From Hordeum vulgare subsp. vulgare (taxonomy: Eukaryota; Streptophyta; Magnoliopsida; Poales; Poaceae): DNA of 64,000 nucleotides. The notes beneath the pieces are model-generated. The model was not told the origin of the DNA, ran no database searches, and was given only the letters and a program-made list of their open reading frames with translations. The stretch is taken from NCBI RefSeq assembly GCF_904849725.1, contig NC_058524.1, positions 352,839,823-352,903,822 on the forward strand. Direction: 5' to 3'. The position numbers and the translations under genes are program-made. This document shows positions 1 through 10,605 of the stretch, one piece after another (positions within the stretch are counted from its first letter, which is position 1; every line of letters starts with the position of its first letter).

Positions 1-1830
1 GTCGCCGGGAATGGAATCCCCAGTCCCGGATCTATTAAACCCTGTCGTTCCTGCACCGTCGGATCTCATCCCGAGCTGATCCCGCGGCAAGCTTCGTCCC
101 CAGCCACGACATAGAGAAAGCTCTGTTTCGATCTTTAGATTCGTCAAGTAAGCGCCGATATGGTTTATGTTCTGCAAAAATCATTGTGTTACCAAAGTCC
201 TAGCGTAGCCTAGTGATCACCCGTCCATGCATGCAGCCGAGAGGTGCTGGGTTCGAGTTCCACACACCCCAGTTTGTTGTGGTTCTTTTCTTTTTCTACC
301 GCAGACTCGTTTCAATTATATTTTCTTAGCATCCTGTCACAGCAAGAGTGTGCAGCCAAACTAGCCAGCATAGTCAGCTTCCAATAGAGAGGTCGTGGGA
401 TCAAGTCCCATGCACCCCAGTATTTTTAGACCGTAACTCCGTTGGAGATGAGCTATATGTGTAAACCGACTAGAATGACGTGGAGAATTACATGCTTCAC
501 CTCTTGCCATGTTTAAACAACATTTAATATTTCTGTGTACCTAAACGATAGTGAACTAAATAATTCGTATGTGGAGTTTCGTTAATATGCAACTAGTTGC
601 ATATTGAGATTCACTTAATGTGTAGTGTTTGATTGTTGTGAATTGCCATGCCATGCCTTGCATAATTGAAATGGGCATGCATCATATTAGGTTGTGCATC
701 ATATCGTGCATGTGTCGCGGTGAATATTGTGTGTTGATTCTTGTTTTTGGTTTTCTTCTTCTCGATAGAGTTCTGACCCGCTTCGGAATATGAGGATCCG
801 TACGACTACGTCGGTTCGTCTGTTTCACGGATTCGTTCTTCTTCCAAGCGGGATCACATGCAAGATGACCATTTCCCTAAATAACATTACTATCAATGCC
901 ATGTTACGTGTCTCGTTTCTTTCGTTACGCCTCGTTGCCTACCACCTGTTAAATGTCAGGCTCTCAACATTGTCATGAAATCTTTAACCTTTCTACAACC
1001 TAACAAACCACTGATTGGCTATGTTACCGCTTGCTTAACCATGTGCTAGCGCTGCTAGTTGCAGGTGCAGTTGCTTCCCTGTGATAACATGGATTCTTTG
1101 TTATATCACCATATAATTGCTAATTAATTTAATGGACCTATATACTTGGTAAAAGGTGGAAGGCTCGACCTTTCTGGCCTGGTGTTTTGTTCCACTTTGC
1201 CGCCTTAGTTTCGGCTACCGGTGTTATATTCCATAATTGAGCGCTCCTAACACGATCGGGGTTGTTATGGGGTCCCCCTTGATAATTCATCTTAGTTAAA
1301 GCTTGTGTGGCGAGGCCCAACTTTGGTACTATATTTGCCTAATAACTAATAAACTTGCATAATGACCAGTCGACCCCCGTGGATAATTAATTAACAACCC
1401 GGACTGGTGCTCCGTATGAGTGTTGGTGCAAAACGGGCTGCCCGCGGGGCCATCGCGAGGAAACTTGAGGTTTGATTTTACTCGTAGCTAGTCCTATCCG
1501 GTCGTGTCATGAGAACAAGATACGCGACTCCTATCGGGTTCGTCAACGCGTTGGGCGGCCTTGCCGGACTTGTTTTACCTGTGATAGCAAGGATGTACGT
1601 CATTCTTTTATCGTTTGTTTTCGTCCGTACTCGGACCTTGTTCTTCTTCATAATGACTGTATATGTTGTATCGATGTGAATTTGATGTAGTTTGTGATGA
1701 GTGTAAGACAATTTCATATACTCATATATTCTGTACATGTACTTGTAACGAAATCTGTTCTTGTAAAACGATAAGATGCGTTTTTATCCATGTCAAGGTT
1801 CTCACGCCAAATTGAAGATATGTTGACATT
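1..1830. repeat. LTR-like repeat remnant upstream of the CBSX gene
   Basis: This stretch has no coding frame of note. It carries tRNA-like promoter-box modules near the left edge. From about 1140 to 1700 it reads like the LTR of a high-copy Triticeae Gypsy element (segments around the 'ggaaggctcgacctttctggc' and 'cgctcctaacacgatcgggg' stretches). That resemblance is recognition from memory, not a search result. No LTR termini, primer-binding site or target duplication could be placed, so family and exact borders are open. It ends within about 250 bp of the CBSX start codon. Confidence 0.4.
206..410 (+). other. Two tRNA-like RNA polymerase III box modules
   Basis: A box-A-like TAGCCTAGTGA (206-216) is followed about 33 bp later by a box-B-like GGTTCGAGTTCC (250-261). 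A second, more diverged B-like segment (GGGATCAAGTCCCA, 397-410) follows. Both B-like segments are followed by a CACCCCAGT-type string. This looks like a tRNA-derived piece such as is often carried in plant SINEs and LTRs. There is no full tRNA cloverleaf, so I do not call a tRNA gene. Confidence 0.3.
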
Positions 1831-2070
1831 TTTAACGTTACAATTTTGTCGGTTTGGATTTTCACCGAACGTTTTAAGCAAACCGACCTTGCACTTTTCT
1901 TACGTTTGTCGAGGCGCTCGTGCCAAAAAAAAGTTTCTTCTCTTACTGGAAGCGCAGGCCGAGCCACAGGTTGCTCCGCGCCATCGCCCTTCTCTCCCTC
2001 ACCAGTTTCCAGCCGCGAGCGAACCCGACGCAAGTGAGGTGCGAGGGAGAGTGAAGAGGGGATTAGCACC
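1831..2070 (+). promoter_or_regulatory. Presumed promoter and 5' leader of the CBSX gene
   Basis: This is the only non-repeat stretch between the upstream LTR-like sequence and the CBSX start codon. It turns GC-rich after about 1930, as grass 5' leaders commonly do, and contains CT-rich runs. I see no convincing TATA box. Assignment rests on position alone. Because repeat sequence comes so close, part of the promoter may be transposon-derived. Confidence 0.4.
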
Positions 2071-2259
2071 ATGGGCGCCAGGCTGCTGTTACTCTCCTTC
2101 GATTACCCGGCCGTCGCTGGCGGGGGGCGGTCTCGTCTGTCTGCGGTACCACGGATGTCTTCCGGTGCCCCACGCGTGCGGTCCCCAGCCTCATCCATCC
2201 GCGCGTCCGCGGCCACCGCCGCTAGAGGCAACCTGCCGCACCACACCTCCGTGGTTGTG
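2071..2259 (+). CDS. CBSX: CBSX exon 1: chloroplast transit peptide
   Basis: 63 codons from ATG 2071 to a GTGAGT donor at 2260-2265, ending in phase 0. The peptide starts MGARLLLLSFDY and is rich in Ser, Ala and Arg with almost no acidic residues, as expected of a plastid transit peptide. No earlier in-frame ATG extends a better frame. It links in frame to exon 2, whose residues match the start of the first CBS motif. CBSX proteins of this type act in the chloroplast stroma, where they bind adenosine ligands and modulate thioredoxins (known of the family). The start is chosen because transit peptide, splice donor and phase all agree. Confidence 0.8.
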
Positions 2260-2410
2260 GTGAGTCCAGCTCCGTTCCTTGCTTCTTGTCGTTTCATGTT
2301 TTTCTGTATTTGCAATTGGATGCTGATAGTTGTCAGAAACGGTGATTCGGGGTTTTATACGAGTCCCCATGTTAGACCAAGGGGGTGGATGCGGGCATAT
2401 TTGGATTATA

Positions 2411-2570
2411 GTCCCTCCGTTCCTAAATATAGGTCTTTCTAAATATTCTACTAGAGTACTACATACGGATGTATATAGACATACTTTAGAATGTAGATTT
2501 ACTCATTTTGCTTCGTATGTAGTCATCTATTAAAATCTTTTAAAAGACTTATATTTAGGAACGGAGGGAG
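2411..2570. mobile_element. Stowaway-type MITE (Tc1/Mariner-related)
   Basis: About 160 bp with terminal inverted repeats. The left end is GTCCCTCCGTTCCTAAATAT and the right end reads the same in reverse complement apart from the first base. The left flank is TA and the right flank is AA, so the TA target duplication has one change. The termini are those of cereal Stowaway MITEs, which are mobilised in trans by mariner-like transposases (family knowledge). No coding capacity. It lies 150 bp into intron 1, the first recognisable insertion after exon 1. Confidence 0.85.
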
Positions 2571-3533
2571 AAGGTTCCAACTGATGTTGTTGCTATTGTA
2601 TCATTTTAGCTGCCCGCAAAGATCTTTGTATGTGCCTGAGCTAATTAAAGTTGTTCTGCAGGATAACCTGGGAATGTGTGGACAATTGTTTTTTTTAATC
2701 TCGTCTGACCCGTATCAGTCGTTTCTGTAGCACGGAGTTTATGCATATGCATGTTTGATTACAGTGACATTAGGGAGATGCTGATGTTCTTGCATGTCAA
2801 TCTGCATAGATGTATGCCAATTTTTCGATTTGATCACCTGCGTGTGCGCTGCACTGCTTTGGTGATGAGGGCATTCATGTTTCTAGTAAAAAAATGGTTA
2901 AGGAAGTAGCCTGGTAGGATCCTTGTCGACGATTATGAATGTCATTTGTGGCGCGTATGCCACTTGAAGAATTGATGTACCATTAGTGAAGCTCTAACTT
3001 GTGGTTCTTACTTTTTTAATGTCCTTGTATCTTCCCTACATGTGAAGATTGGAGTTAGTGATGAGTTCATTACTCACTTTCCATTCGTACTCACACATGG
3101 GGCAAACAAGCTTGTAAAAGTTCAAATAATAGATGTACCACATACTCATTCGGGACTATCACTCTTGCCATCTGTAGACCAGCGGTATAAGGTATAAGTA
3201 AACAAATATCATCTCACTTGTAGAAGGCACAAATAGACAAATACAGGATAAGCCTCGAACTCAACACATTGCTATGAGTTTTAGCTCCTCAACTCCTACT
3301 AACCAACTCTCCGCATGCTATAGAATAACATATAGATTTACTAAGTGACTGTAAAGCAACAAATACACGATGAAAGACGTCATTGTGCTAATGTTTATAT
3401 CCTAATTGACTGTGAAGGAACAATTTGTACATTGGTAGGCAATTGAACGACCATTTTGGAAAGGAAAATTATGACAATAGACAATTCATATAGATCAAAC
3501 AAATTTACTTATTCAAACACAATGAAAGACATC

Positions 3534-3888
3534 TGTTATGACTGGTACAACGTACCAACGGAGGAGGCCCAATGGGCAGGGTTATTTACGGGCTTAGCCC
3601 AAGTTATCTTACCTATCTTAGAGTCCAAGTTATATTAGAGTCCAAGCTAGAGTCCAAGTTATCTAGGGTTTAGTGGAGGCTGTCCTCCTATATAAACACA
3701 TGTACCCCTTCGATATTAAGCAGACAATAAACAGTATTGAGACGGGAGCCCCAAACCCTAGCCGCCTCTCTCTCTCTCTCACGTCGCGCCGGCGCCCAAC
3801 CGCCGGCGCCGGCGTCCCCAACCTCGCAGCCCGCACTTCCACCCCTACAACCTACGTCCGAGACCTGGTAGAACCCTAGCCTCTACCA
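3534..3888 (+). repeat. Left-arm LTR of the inverted Gypsy
   Basis: Starts TGTTATGAC and ends CTACCA, followed by TTGGTATCAGG, a primer-binding site of the initiator-Met tRNA type (about 3891-3901). It includes a CT microsatellite at about 3763-3781. It lacks a short segment present in the right-arm copy before the (GA)n tract. Confidence 0.75.
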
Positions 3889-3914
3889 ATTTGGTATCAG
3901 GTAGCTTGGGTTCG

Positions 3915-5549
3915 ATGAGTTTGTCGGACCTTCCCACCACCACCGCCGCCGCCACCACCGCCTTCCCCGCCACCTCGCAGCAGCCGCCGTCGCTGCACCA
4001 CTCGCCGCCGCCGGCCACCTCAGGTCCGGCCGCCTCCGGTACCGCGGCCCTGGTGGCCGAACCCGCCCCCGTCCTCTCCCCGGCGGAGATGTCCTCGGCG
4101 ATCCGCGACCTCAACCTGGCGGTCTCGAACCTTCGGACTTCCTCCAGGCTCCGTACGCAAAACCGCCACCACCACCTCTGTTGGTGGCGCCCTTCGCGCC
4201 ACCGCCCCCGACCACTGTCGCGCCCCAGGGCCTGCCGATCACCCAGGTCCGGTGGCCGCCGTCGCCATCCCCGCTACCGACGTGGATCGACACGCCGACC
4301 TACACGACGGCGCCGCTACAACCGACGGTGTTGCAGCCACCCGCCCCACCTTCGGGGGGTTCGGCGGGTACACTGACCCGTACGCCAGGAGCTCTGTGGT
4401 GCCGCAACACTCTCCTTCCGCCGCGCTGGGTCGTCACGAGGGCACCTTCGCGGCCTCGCCACACGTGCAACAACCGCCCCGCTTCACCAAGCTGGAGTTC
4501 GCCACCTACGATGGCACCGTCGACCCCCTGAACTGGCTCCATCAGTGCGACCAGTTTTTCAAGGGGCAGCGGACCATGGCGTCCGACCGCACGTGGATCG
4601 CCTCCTACCACCTCCGTGGCGCCGCCCAGACTTGGTACTACGCCCTCGAGCAGGACGAGGGCGGGATGCCTCCGTGGGAGCGCTTTCGCGACCTGTGTCT
4701 CCTCCGGTTCGTCCCCCCCATACGTGGGAGCCGCTTGGCCGAGCTCGGTCGCCTTCCCTTCACCACCTCGGTGCAGGACTTCGCCGACCGCTTCCAGACG
4801 TTGGCCTGCCATGCGCCTGACGTCACGGCTCGCCAACGCGCCGAGCTCTTCGTCGGCGGCCTTCCCGACCACATCCGCATCGACGTCGAGATGCGCGACC
4901 CCCAGGACCTGCAGACGGCCATGTATTACGCACGCGCGTACGAGCAGCGCGCCAACGCCCTGCAGCAGGCGTTCCCGGGCCGCGGCACGCCTCCCCCGAC
5001 CCGCCCCGCCCCGGCGTCCGCCACCCCGACACGCCCCGCCCTGCCCGCCGCTACTGCGGCTGCCCCCGCGCCGACACGCACCTTCCGGCGCTTGACGTCG
5101 GCCGAGCGGCTCGAGCTGCGCCGCAAGGGCCTGTGCTTCAACTGCGACGAGCCGTATGCGCCGGGTCATACGTGCGCCCGCCTGTTCTACTTGGAGACCG
5201 TCGACGACGCGGAGGTGGAGGCCCTCACGGCGGAGCTCGACGCCACCACACTCTCCGAGGCCGGCGTCACGACCTACGGGCCGGTCGACGCGACCGCCTT
5301 CGTCGTCTCCCTTCATGCCATGGCTGGCATCAAGACGGCAAAGACGATGCTGCTTCCGGTGACGATCAACGGGGAGCGTCTCACCGCGCTCGTGGACACG
5401 GGTGCGACGCACAACTTCCTGTCCGGGGACGCCATGCGCCGCCTCGCACTCCAACCGGCGGGCTCGAAGAAGTTCAGCGTCACCGTCGCCAACGGGGACC
5501 GCCTTGCTAGCCAGGGGGTGGCGCGGCAGATTCCCGTCCTCATCGCCGA
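3915..5549 (+). pseudogene. Gypsy gag-protease fragment, left arm
   Basis: The frame starts MSLSDLPTT at 3915 and shifts frame before 4252. From there it stays open through a gag capsid-like region, a CCHC-like knuckle and a retropepsin with the motif [14 protein letters not shown] (about 5385-5425). It stops abruptly at the inversion junction. The last residues before 5601 are reverse-complement read-through from the other arm. No RT, RNase H or integrase is present. It is a fragment with at least one frameshift and cannot support transposition. The long minus-strand frame over it is only an antisense shadow. Confidence 0.8.
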
Positions 5550-5550
5550 C

Positions 5551-7891
5551 GCGTTGGAGAGGCCGGACGGCATCACCAGGAACTCGAAGTGGCCATGGTG
5601 AGTGCGGAACGCCGTCTTCTCAATGTCGTCAGGGTGCATGCACACCTGATGGTAGCCCGAGCGAAGGTCGAGCTTGGTGAAGAAGCGCGCTCCGTGTAGC
5701 TCGTCCAAGAGCTCATCCACGACGAGGATGGGGAACTTGTCCTTGGACGTCAGGGCGTTGAGGGCGCGGTAGTCAATGCAGAAGCGCCATGTGCCGTCGG
5801 GCTTGCGCACAAGGAGCACCGGAGCGGAGAACGGCGATGTCGAAATCCGGATGATGCCCTGCGCGAGCATGACCGCCACCTGACGCTCGAGCTCGTCTTT
5901 CTGCAGCTAAGGGTACCGGTACGGACGCACGACTACAGGTGCCGTGTCCGGCAGCAGGTGGATGCGGTGGTCATAGGGCCGCGCGGGAGGGAGGCCCTGT
6001 GGCTCGTCGAAGATGTCACTGTGCTGCTGCAGGAGGTCGGCGAGGAGGGGATGCGCCTCGTCCAGTGCGACCGCCATCAACTGGAGCTGAGGAGTCGCGG
6101 CGCCGGAGCCGCCGAAGCCTGTCCACTGAACGCGACGGCCGCCCTCGCGCCAGAAGATGAGGGACAGCACATCGAGGTCCCAAAGGATGGGGCCGAGAGT
6201 GGACAGGAAGTCGATGCCGAGGATGAAGTCGTAGCAGCCCAGGTCGATGCCGACGCAGTCGATGGAGAACGGCTCGTCGCCGATGAGGACGGGAATCTGC
6301 CGCGCCACCCCCTGGCAAGCAAGGCGGTCCCCGTTGGCGACGGTGACGCTGAACTTCTTCGAGCCCGCCGGTTGGAGTGCGAGGCGGCGCATGGCGTCCC
6401 CGGACAGGAAGTTGTGCGTCGCACCCGTGTCCACGAGCGCGGTGAGACGCTCCCCGTTGATCGTCACCGGAAGCAGCATCGTCTTTGCCGTCTTGATGCC
6501 AGCCATGGCATGAAGGGAGACGACGAAGGCGGTCGCGTCGACCGGCCCGTAGGTCGTGACGCCGGCCTCGGAGAGTGTGGTGGCGTCGAGCTCCGCCGTG
6601 AGGGCCTCCACCTCCGCGTCGTCGACGGTCTCCAAGTAGAACAGGCGGGCGCACGTATGACCCGGCGCATACGGCTCGTCGTAGTTGAAGCACAGGCCCT
6701 TGCGGCGCAGCTCGAGCCGCTCGGCCGACGTCAAGCGCCGGAAGGTGCGTGTCGGCGCGGGGGCAGCCGCAGTAGCGGCGGGCAGGGCGGGGCGTGTCGG
6801 GGTGGCGGACGCCGGGGCGGGGCGGGTCGGGGGACGTGTGCCGCGGCCCGGGAACGCCTGCTGCAGGGCGTTGGCGCGCTGCTCGTACGCGCGTGCGTAA
6901 TACATGGCCGTCTGCAGGTCCTGGGGGTCGCGCATCTCGACGTCGATGCGGATGTGGTCGGGAAGGCCGCCGACGAAGAGCTCGGCGCGTTGGCGAGCCG
7001 TGACGTCAGGCGCATGGCAGGCCAACGTCTGGAAGCGGTCGGCGAAGTCCTGCACCGAGGTGGTGAAGGGAAGGCGACCGAGCTCGGCCAAGCGGCTCCC
7101 ACGTATGGGGGGGACGAACCGGAGGAGACACAGGTCGCGAAAGCGCTCCCACGGAGGCATCCCGCCCTCGTCCTGCTCGAGGGCGTAGTACCAAGTCTGG
7201 GCGGCGCCACGGAGGTGGTAGGAGGCGATCCACGTGCGGTCGGACGCCATGGTCCGCTGCCCCCTGAAAAACTGGTCACACTGATTGAGCCAGTTCAGGG
7301 GGTCGACGGTGCCGTCGTAGGTGGTGAACTCCAGCTTGGTGAAGCGGGGTGGCTGCTGCACGTGTGGCGAGGCCGCGTAGGTGCCCTCGTGACGACCCAG
7401 CGCGGCGGAAGGAGAGTGCCGCGGCACCACGGAGCTCCCGGCGTACGGATCAGTGTACCCGCCGAACCCCCCGAAGGTGGGGGCGGGTGGCTGCAACACC
7501 GTCGGCTATAGTGACGCCGTCGTGTAGGTCGGCGTGTCAATCCACGTCGGTAGCGGGGGCGGCGACGGCGGCCACCGGACCTGGGTGATCGGCAGGCCCT
7601 GGGGCGCGACAGTGGCCGGGGGCGGTGGCGCGAAGGGCGCCGCCGGCGGAGGCGGTGGTGGCGGGGTTGCGTACGGAGCCTGGAGGAAAGTCCGGAGGTC
7701 GAGACCGCCAGGTTGAGGTCGCGGATCGGCGAGGACATCTCCGCCGGGGAGAGGACGGGGGCGGGTTCGGCCGCCAGGGCCGCGGGGCCGGAGGCGGCCG
7801 GACCTGAGGTGGCCGGCGGCGGCGGCTGCTGTGAGGTGGCGGGAAAGGCGGTGGTGGTGGCGGCGGCGGTGGGAAGGTCCGACAAACTCAT
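5551..7891 (-). pseudogene. Gypsy gag-protease-RT fragment, right arm
   Basis: Read on the minus strand, gag starts near 7891 with the same MSLSDLPT peptide as the left arm. It loses frame around 7510-7700, then is open 7499-5907 through gag, the knuckle (here CFNYDEPYAPGH, with the second Cys replaced by Tyr) and protease ([14 protein letters not shown]). An in-frame TAG at 5907-5909 precedes the RT fragment 5879-5551. That fragment contains [12 protein letters not shown] and [13 protein letters not shown] and breaks off at the inversion junction before the YxDD box. The Cys-to-Tyr change and the stop mark it as inactive. Confidence 0.8.
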
Positions 7892-7917
7892 CGAACCCAA
7901 GCTACCTGATACCAAAT

Positions 7918-8280
7918 TGGTAGAGGCTAGGGTTCTACCAGGTCTCGGACGTAGGTTGTAGGGGTGGAAGTGCGGGCTGCAAGGTTGGGGACGCCGGCGC
8001 CGGCGGTTGGGCGCCGTCGCGGCGTGAGAGAGAGAGAGAGAGAGGCGGCTAGGGTTTGAGGCTCTCGTCTCCTGAGGGAGACGACAACAGAATATACTGT
8101 TTATTGTCTGCTTAATATCGAAGGGGTACATGTGTTTATATAGGAGGACAGCCTCCACTAAACCCTAGATAACTTGGACTCTAACTTGGACTCTAAGATA
8201 GGTAAGATAACTTGGGCTAAGCCCGTAATTAACCCTGCCCATTGGACCTCCTCCGTTGGTACATTGTACCGGTCATAACA
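7918..8280 (-). repeat. Right-arm LTR of the inverted Gypsy
   Basis: Inverse copy of the left-arm LTR. In + orientation it starts TGGTAGAGG and ends GGTCATAACA. The primer-binding site CTGATACCAAA lies just left of it. A (GA)n run sits at about 8024-8043. Confidence 0.75.
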
Positions 8281-8472
8281 GAAACATTCCAACAAATATC
8301 TTTTGCATGATGATGTATCTGGTTCTAATCTTTTGTGCAAGGATCATGACTTTATTTAATGTATACTGGGCATAAAACAATATTATCTATCCAACGTTGT
8401 GTTTCCAGATGGAAGTATTTGTATGTAGTTCGTTTTAAGAATTCATTGACCTCTGGATTTCTTGCTTTTCAG

Positions 8473-8560
8473 GAAGCCGGTGGAGCTTACACTGTTGGTG
8501 ACTTTATGACTAAAAGGGAACACCTCCATGTTGTGAAACCATCCACTTCAGTAGATGAAG
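8473..8560 (+). CDS. CBSX: CBSX exon 2: start of CBS motif 1
   Basis: 88 bp after a TTTTCAG acceptor. It reads EAGGAYTVGDFMTKREHL followed by HVVKPSTSVDE. The GDFMT and VVKPSTSVDEA strings are diagnostic of the first CBS motif in plant CBSX1/CBSX2 proteins. Phase 0 in, phase 1 out, with donor GTGCTT at 8561. This donor is weak but the only one keeping frame with exon 3. No stop or frameshift. Confidence 0.88.
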
Positions 8561-8647
8561 GTGCTTTGTTTGCCTTGACGTTTTGCCTTGGTTTCTGTCA
8601 TTAAAATACCACTCATTTCCTAATGGCAGCCTTTTCTAATTGAGCAG
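8561..8647 (+). other. CBSX intron 2 (87 bp)
   Basis: Short intron with donor GTGCTT and acceptor TGAGCAG. No insertion. Its length is normal for a plant gene, in contrast to introns 1, 3 and 5. Confidence 0.8.
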
Positions 8648-8712
8648 CTCTTGAGAGGCTGGTGGAGCATCGGATAACTGGCTTTCCTGTTACCGATGAT
8701 CACTGGAACTTG
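8648..8712 (+). CDS. CBSX: CBSX exon 3: middle of CBS motif 1
   Basis: 65 bp that complete the Ala codon split with exon 2 and read LERLVEHRITGFPVTDDHWNL. This matches the conserved core of the CBS fold in plant CBSX proteins (hydrophobic helix, then TGFPVxD). It ends in phase 0 at the donor GTAGGT (8713). Exon 4, 25.6 kb downstream, continues directly with VGVVSDYD, the expected next residues. Confidence 0.88.
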
Positions 8713-8913
8713 GTAGGTAGTGCTATTATTTTACTGTAGCGAACAGACAGTTGATGGTATGCAACCGGGGTCCCGAATGTATGTGTTTTGGAGTCAACAT
8801 GTATGTGTTCTGGATGGGACTTAGTTTCCATGTCATTTACATGTCTTGACATGCATATATTATATATGCTCATCAATATAGCATATACGGTGTGGCCGAT
8901 TCCTTCTTGTTTG

Positions 8914-9073
8914 TGTTAGGAAGTATTAGTATTAGTCTAGGAGTCCTCATTAGTCTATTAGTATTAGTCTAGGAGTCCTTATTAGTCTATGTTTACTTTC
9001 CTTGCACCTCAAGTCTTGTGTAATATATATATGCCCTTTGGGCCTTCAATAAACATAAGTTGCTTTCCTAACA
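8914..9073 (+). repeat. 5' LTR of the 1.7-kb Copia
   Basis: TGTTAGGAAG to TTTCCTAACA, 160 bp. It contains an internal direct repeat of the segment TTAGTCTAGGAGTCC. Confidence 0.9.
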
Positions 9074-10445
9074 TGGTATTAGAGCTTAGGTTATTTTTTT
9101 CGGGCGCCGCAACTCGCCCTCCCGATCCAATCTCGCGCGCTCCACGCTGCCTCGTTCTGCTGCTCGATCTGAGCAGGGACGGCTCGTCCTGGGCTCTTCT
9201 CCGCCTCCAGCCGCCGCCGCCTCATCCCGCTGGATCTCGTGCCCCCAGCCGGCGGTGTGTTGCTCCAGATCGAGTCGGTCCTCCGGCTGTTTCCCCATCA
9301 AGCTGCTGCAGGACGCCGCTGCTTGGATTGGGACGGACTCCTGCGCTGCTGACGCGCGCATCCTCCGGCCTTCGCAGCCGTACGGCCGCTGTCCGACTCC
9401 GCCACAGTCTGGCCGCCGTCCGTCCGCTGTCCGCGTCCGGCACGGTCCGGCCGCCGTTCGTCAGCTGCCGCTGCGATCTATGCCTGACCATCCGTCAGTG
9501 CATGGCCATTGAGATCCGTTCGGGGCTGCATCGTCCGTTGACCTGGGCATAAACTGCTTTGGTTAGCCTTGGTGCTGGCCTGCAACGGCTGCTGCACACA
9601 CGTGACGTGGTGTTGTACTATTTCTGGTGGTTCATCATCGGTTGATAGTGTTAAAAAAAAATGTTCCTCTCGGGTCTGCATGTCCCTTGCTGCCTGGTGG
9701 CTCCTGCTGCTCCTGTCTCACATCTGGGTTGTTCCTCGACGCTTGATGCTCGTTCGTTTGTATCGCCGTCTCTTTCGGCGTCTTCCGCAGGTTGTGGTGG
9801 TATCTTTACTGCTGCTCCTCTTGTGAGCTTCACATATGATGATTGTCGCTCTTTCTCGACACCTCTCGCGACTTTCATCGGTTGTACTGGTGCACATGAC
9901 TCCATCATATTGTGTGCTTTTTAGTTTATTTTTTCCGCTGCGTCCACCAAATCCGCTGATATTTTGTGTTTTCTCATGCCATGCGAGTCCACCATACCTT
10001 AGTCCGTCAGCCTTTTTTTTTTCTCCGGTCCTGATCCTTTCTATACAACTTTTGTGGCCTATTTGCCCTTGTTGTTTTCTATAGGATTTTCTGGACTTCT
10101 TTAGCATTGTCGATCTACGTCCATCGTGCCTTATCAGCCGAGCTTCTTTCGCCGACGGTTCTCGTGGACTATGATTTTCTGCACAATGCTTTATTCTCTT
10201 GATGTGACATCTTCTTTTGACAACCCATCTTCTCTTGATACTTATCTTGTATCTTCAAGTCATGCGGTGTCTACCTCTGATGTGCCATCTCTTCGTTATC
10301 TCCTTCGGCGACTTGACAAGTTTTGAAGACTCTTCATGCTACGACGACACTCTCAAGACGCGGATTTGGATTATCATTTTTTTTCTTCAGTATTACACTT
10401 CTTCAAATGCAATGCTATTGCATACGCTTTGCATTTGAGGGGGGG

Positions 10446-10605
10446 TGTTAGGAAGTATTAGTATTAGTCTAGGAGTCCTCATTAGTCTATTAGTATTAGT
10501 CTAGGAGTCCTTATTAGTCTATGTTTACTTTCCTTGCACCTCAAGTCTTGTGTAATATATATATGCCCCTTGGGCCTTCAATAAACATAAGTTGCTTTCC
10601 TAACA
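10446..10605 (+). repeat. 3' LTR of the 1.7-kb Copia
   Basis: 160 bp, same ends as the 5' LTR; one substitution seen (GCCCTTTGGG against GCCCCTTGGG). Confidence 0.9.

Larger units (their letters stand above)
3534..8280. mobile_element. Head-to-head inverted duplication of a short-LTR Gypsy element
   Basis: The left arm (3534-about 5549) runs LTR, primer-binding site, gag, protease on the + strand. The right arm (8280 down to about 5550) runs LTR, gag, protease, N-terminal reverse transcriptase on the minus strand. The outer ends are both LTR starts (TGTTATGAC). The inner join at about 5545-5551 fuses protease of the left arm to the RT region of the right arm, with short shared sequence around CGACGCG. 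Paired arms cover about 2.0 kb with a loop near 0.7 kb and are nearly identical by eye in gag-protease. The outermost 5-mers (ACATC and GAAAC) do not form a target duplication, so this is not a simple insertion. The short LTR (about 360 bp) would fit a Reina-like chromovirus, but this is not established. Confidence 0.85.
2260..8472 (+). other. CBSX intron 1 (6.2 kb, TE-filled)
   Basis: Bounded by GTGAGT at the donor and TTTTCAG at the acceptor. It contains a Stowaway-type MITE (2411-2570) and an inverted Gypsy duplication (3534-8280). The stretches 2571-3533 and 8281-8472 are AT-rich with no gene or repeat I recognise. Confidence 0.75.
8914..10605 (+). mobile_element. Non-autonomous Copia element with 160-bp LTRs
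   Basis: Complete structure. TSD GTTTG (8909-8913 and 10606-10610), LTRs 8914-9073 and 10446-10605, primer-binding site TGGTATTAGAGC (9074-9085) and a G-run polypurine tract just before 10446. The LTRs differ by one base by eye, so it inserted recently. The 1.37-kb interior encodes no integrase, RT or protease. It carries scraps related to the spacer of the gag-less Copia at 53105-54601 and to the 3' end of the gag-only Copia at 40362-53104. It must move in trans. It lies 201 bp downstream of CBSX exon 3. Confidence 0.92.

Noticed and set aside
206..275. tRNA gene
   Set aside because: Has box-A and box-B-like strings but no cloverleaf or acceptor stem I could pair; listed only as a pol III-type module.
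790..978. Small + strand frame as a separate host gene
   Set aside because: 62 codons without recognisable domain in LTR-like sequence.
4300..5454. 384-codon minus-strand open frame
   Set aside because: Antisense shadow of the left-arm gag; its peptide repeats that of the frame at 5958-7511.
5958..7511. 517-codon + strand open frame
   Set aside because: Exact antisense of the minus-strand Gypsy gag-protease; long only because the gag is GC-rich. No domain of its own.
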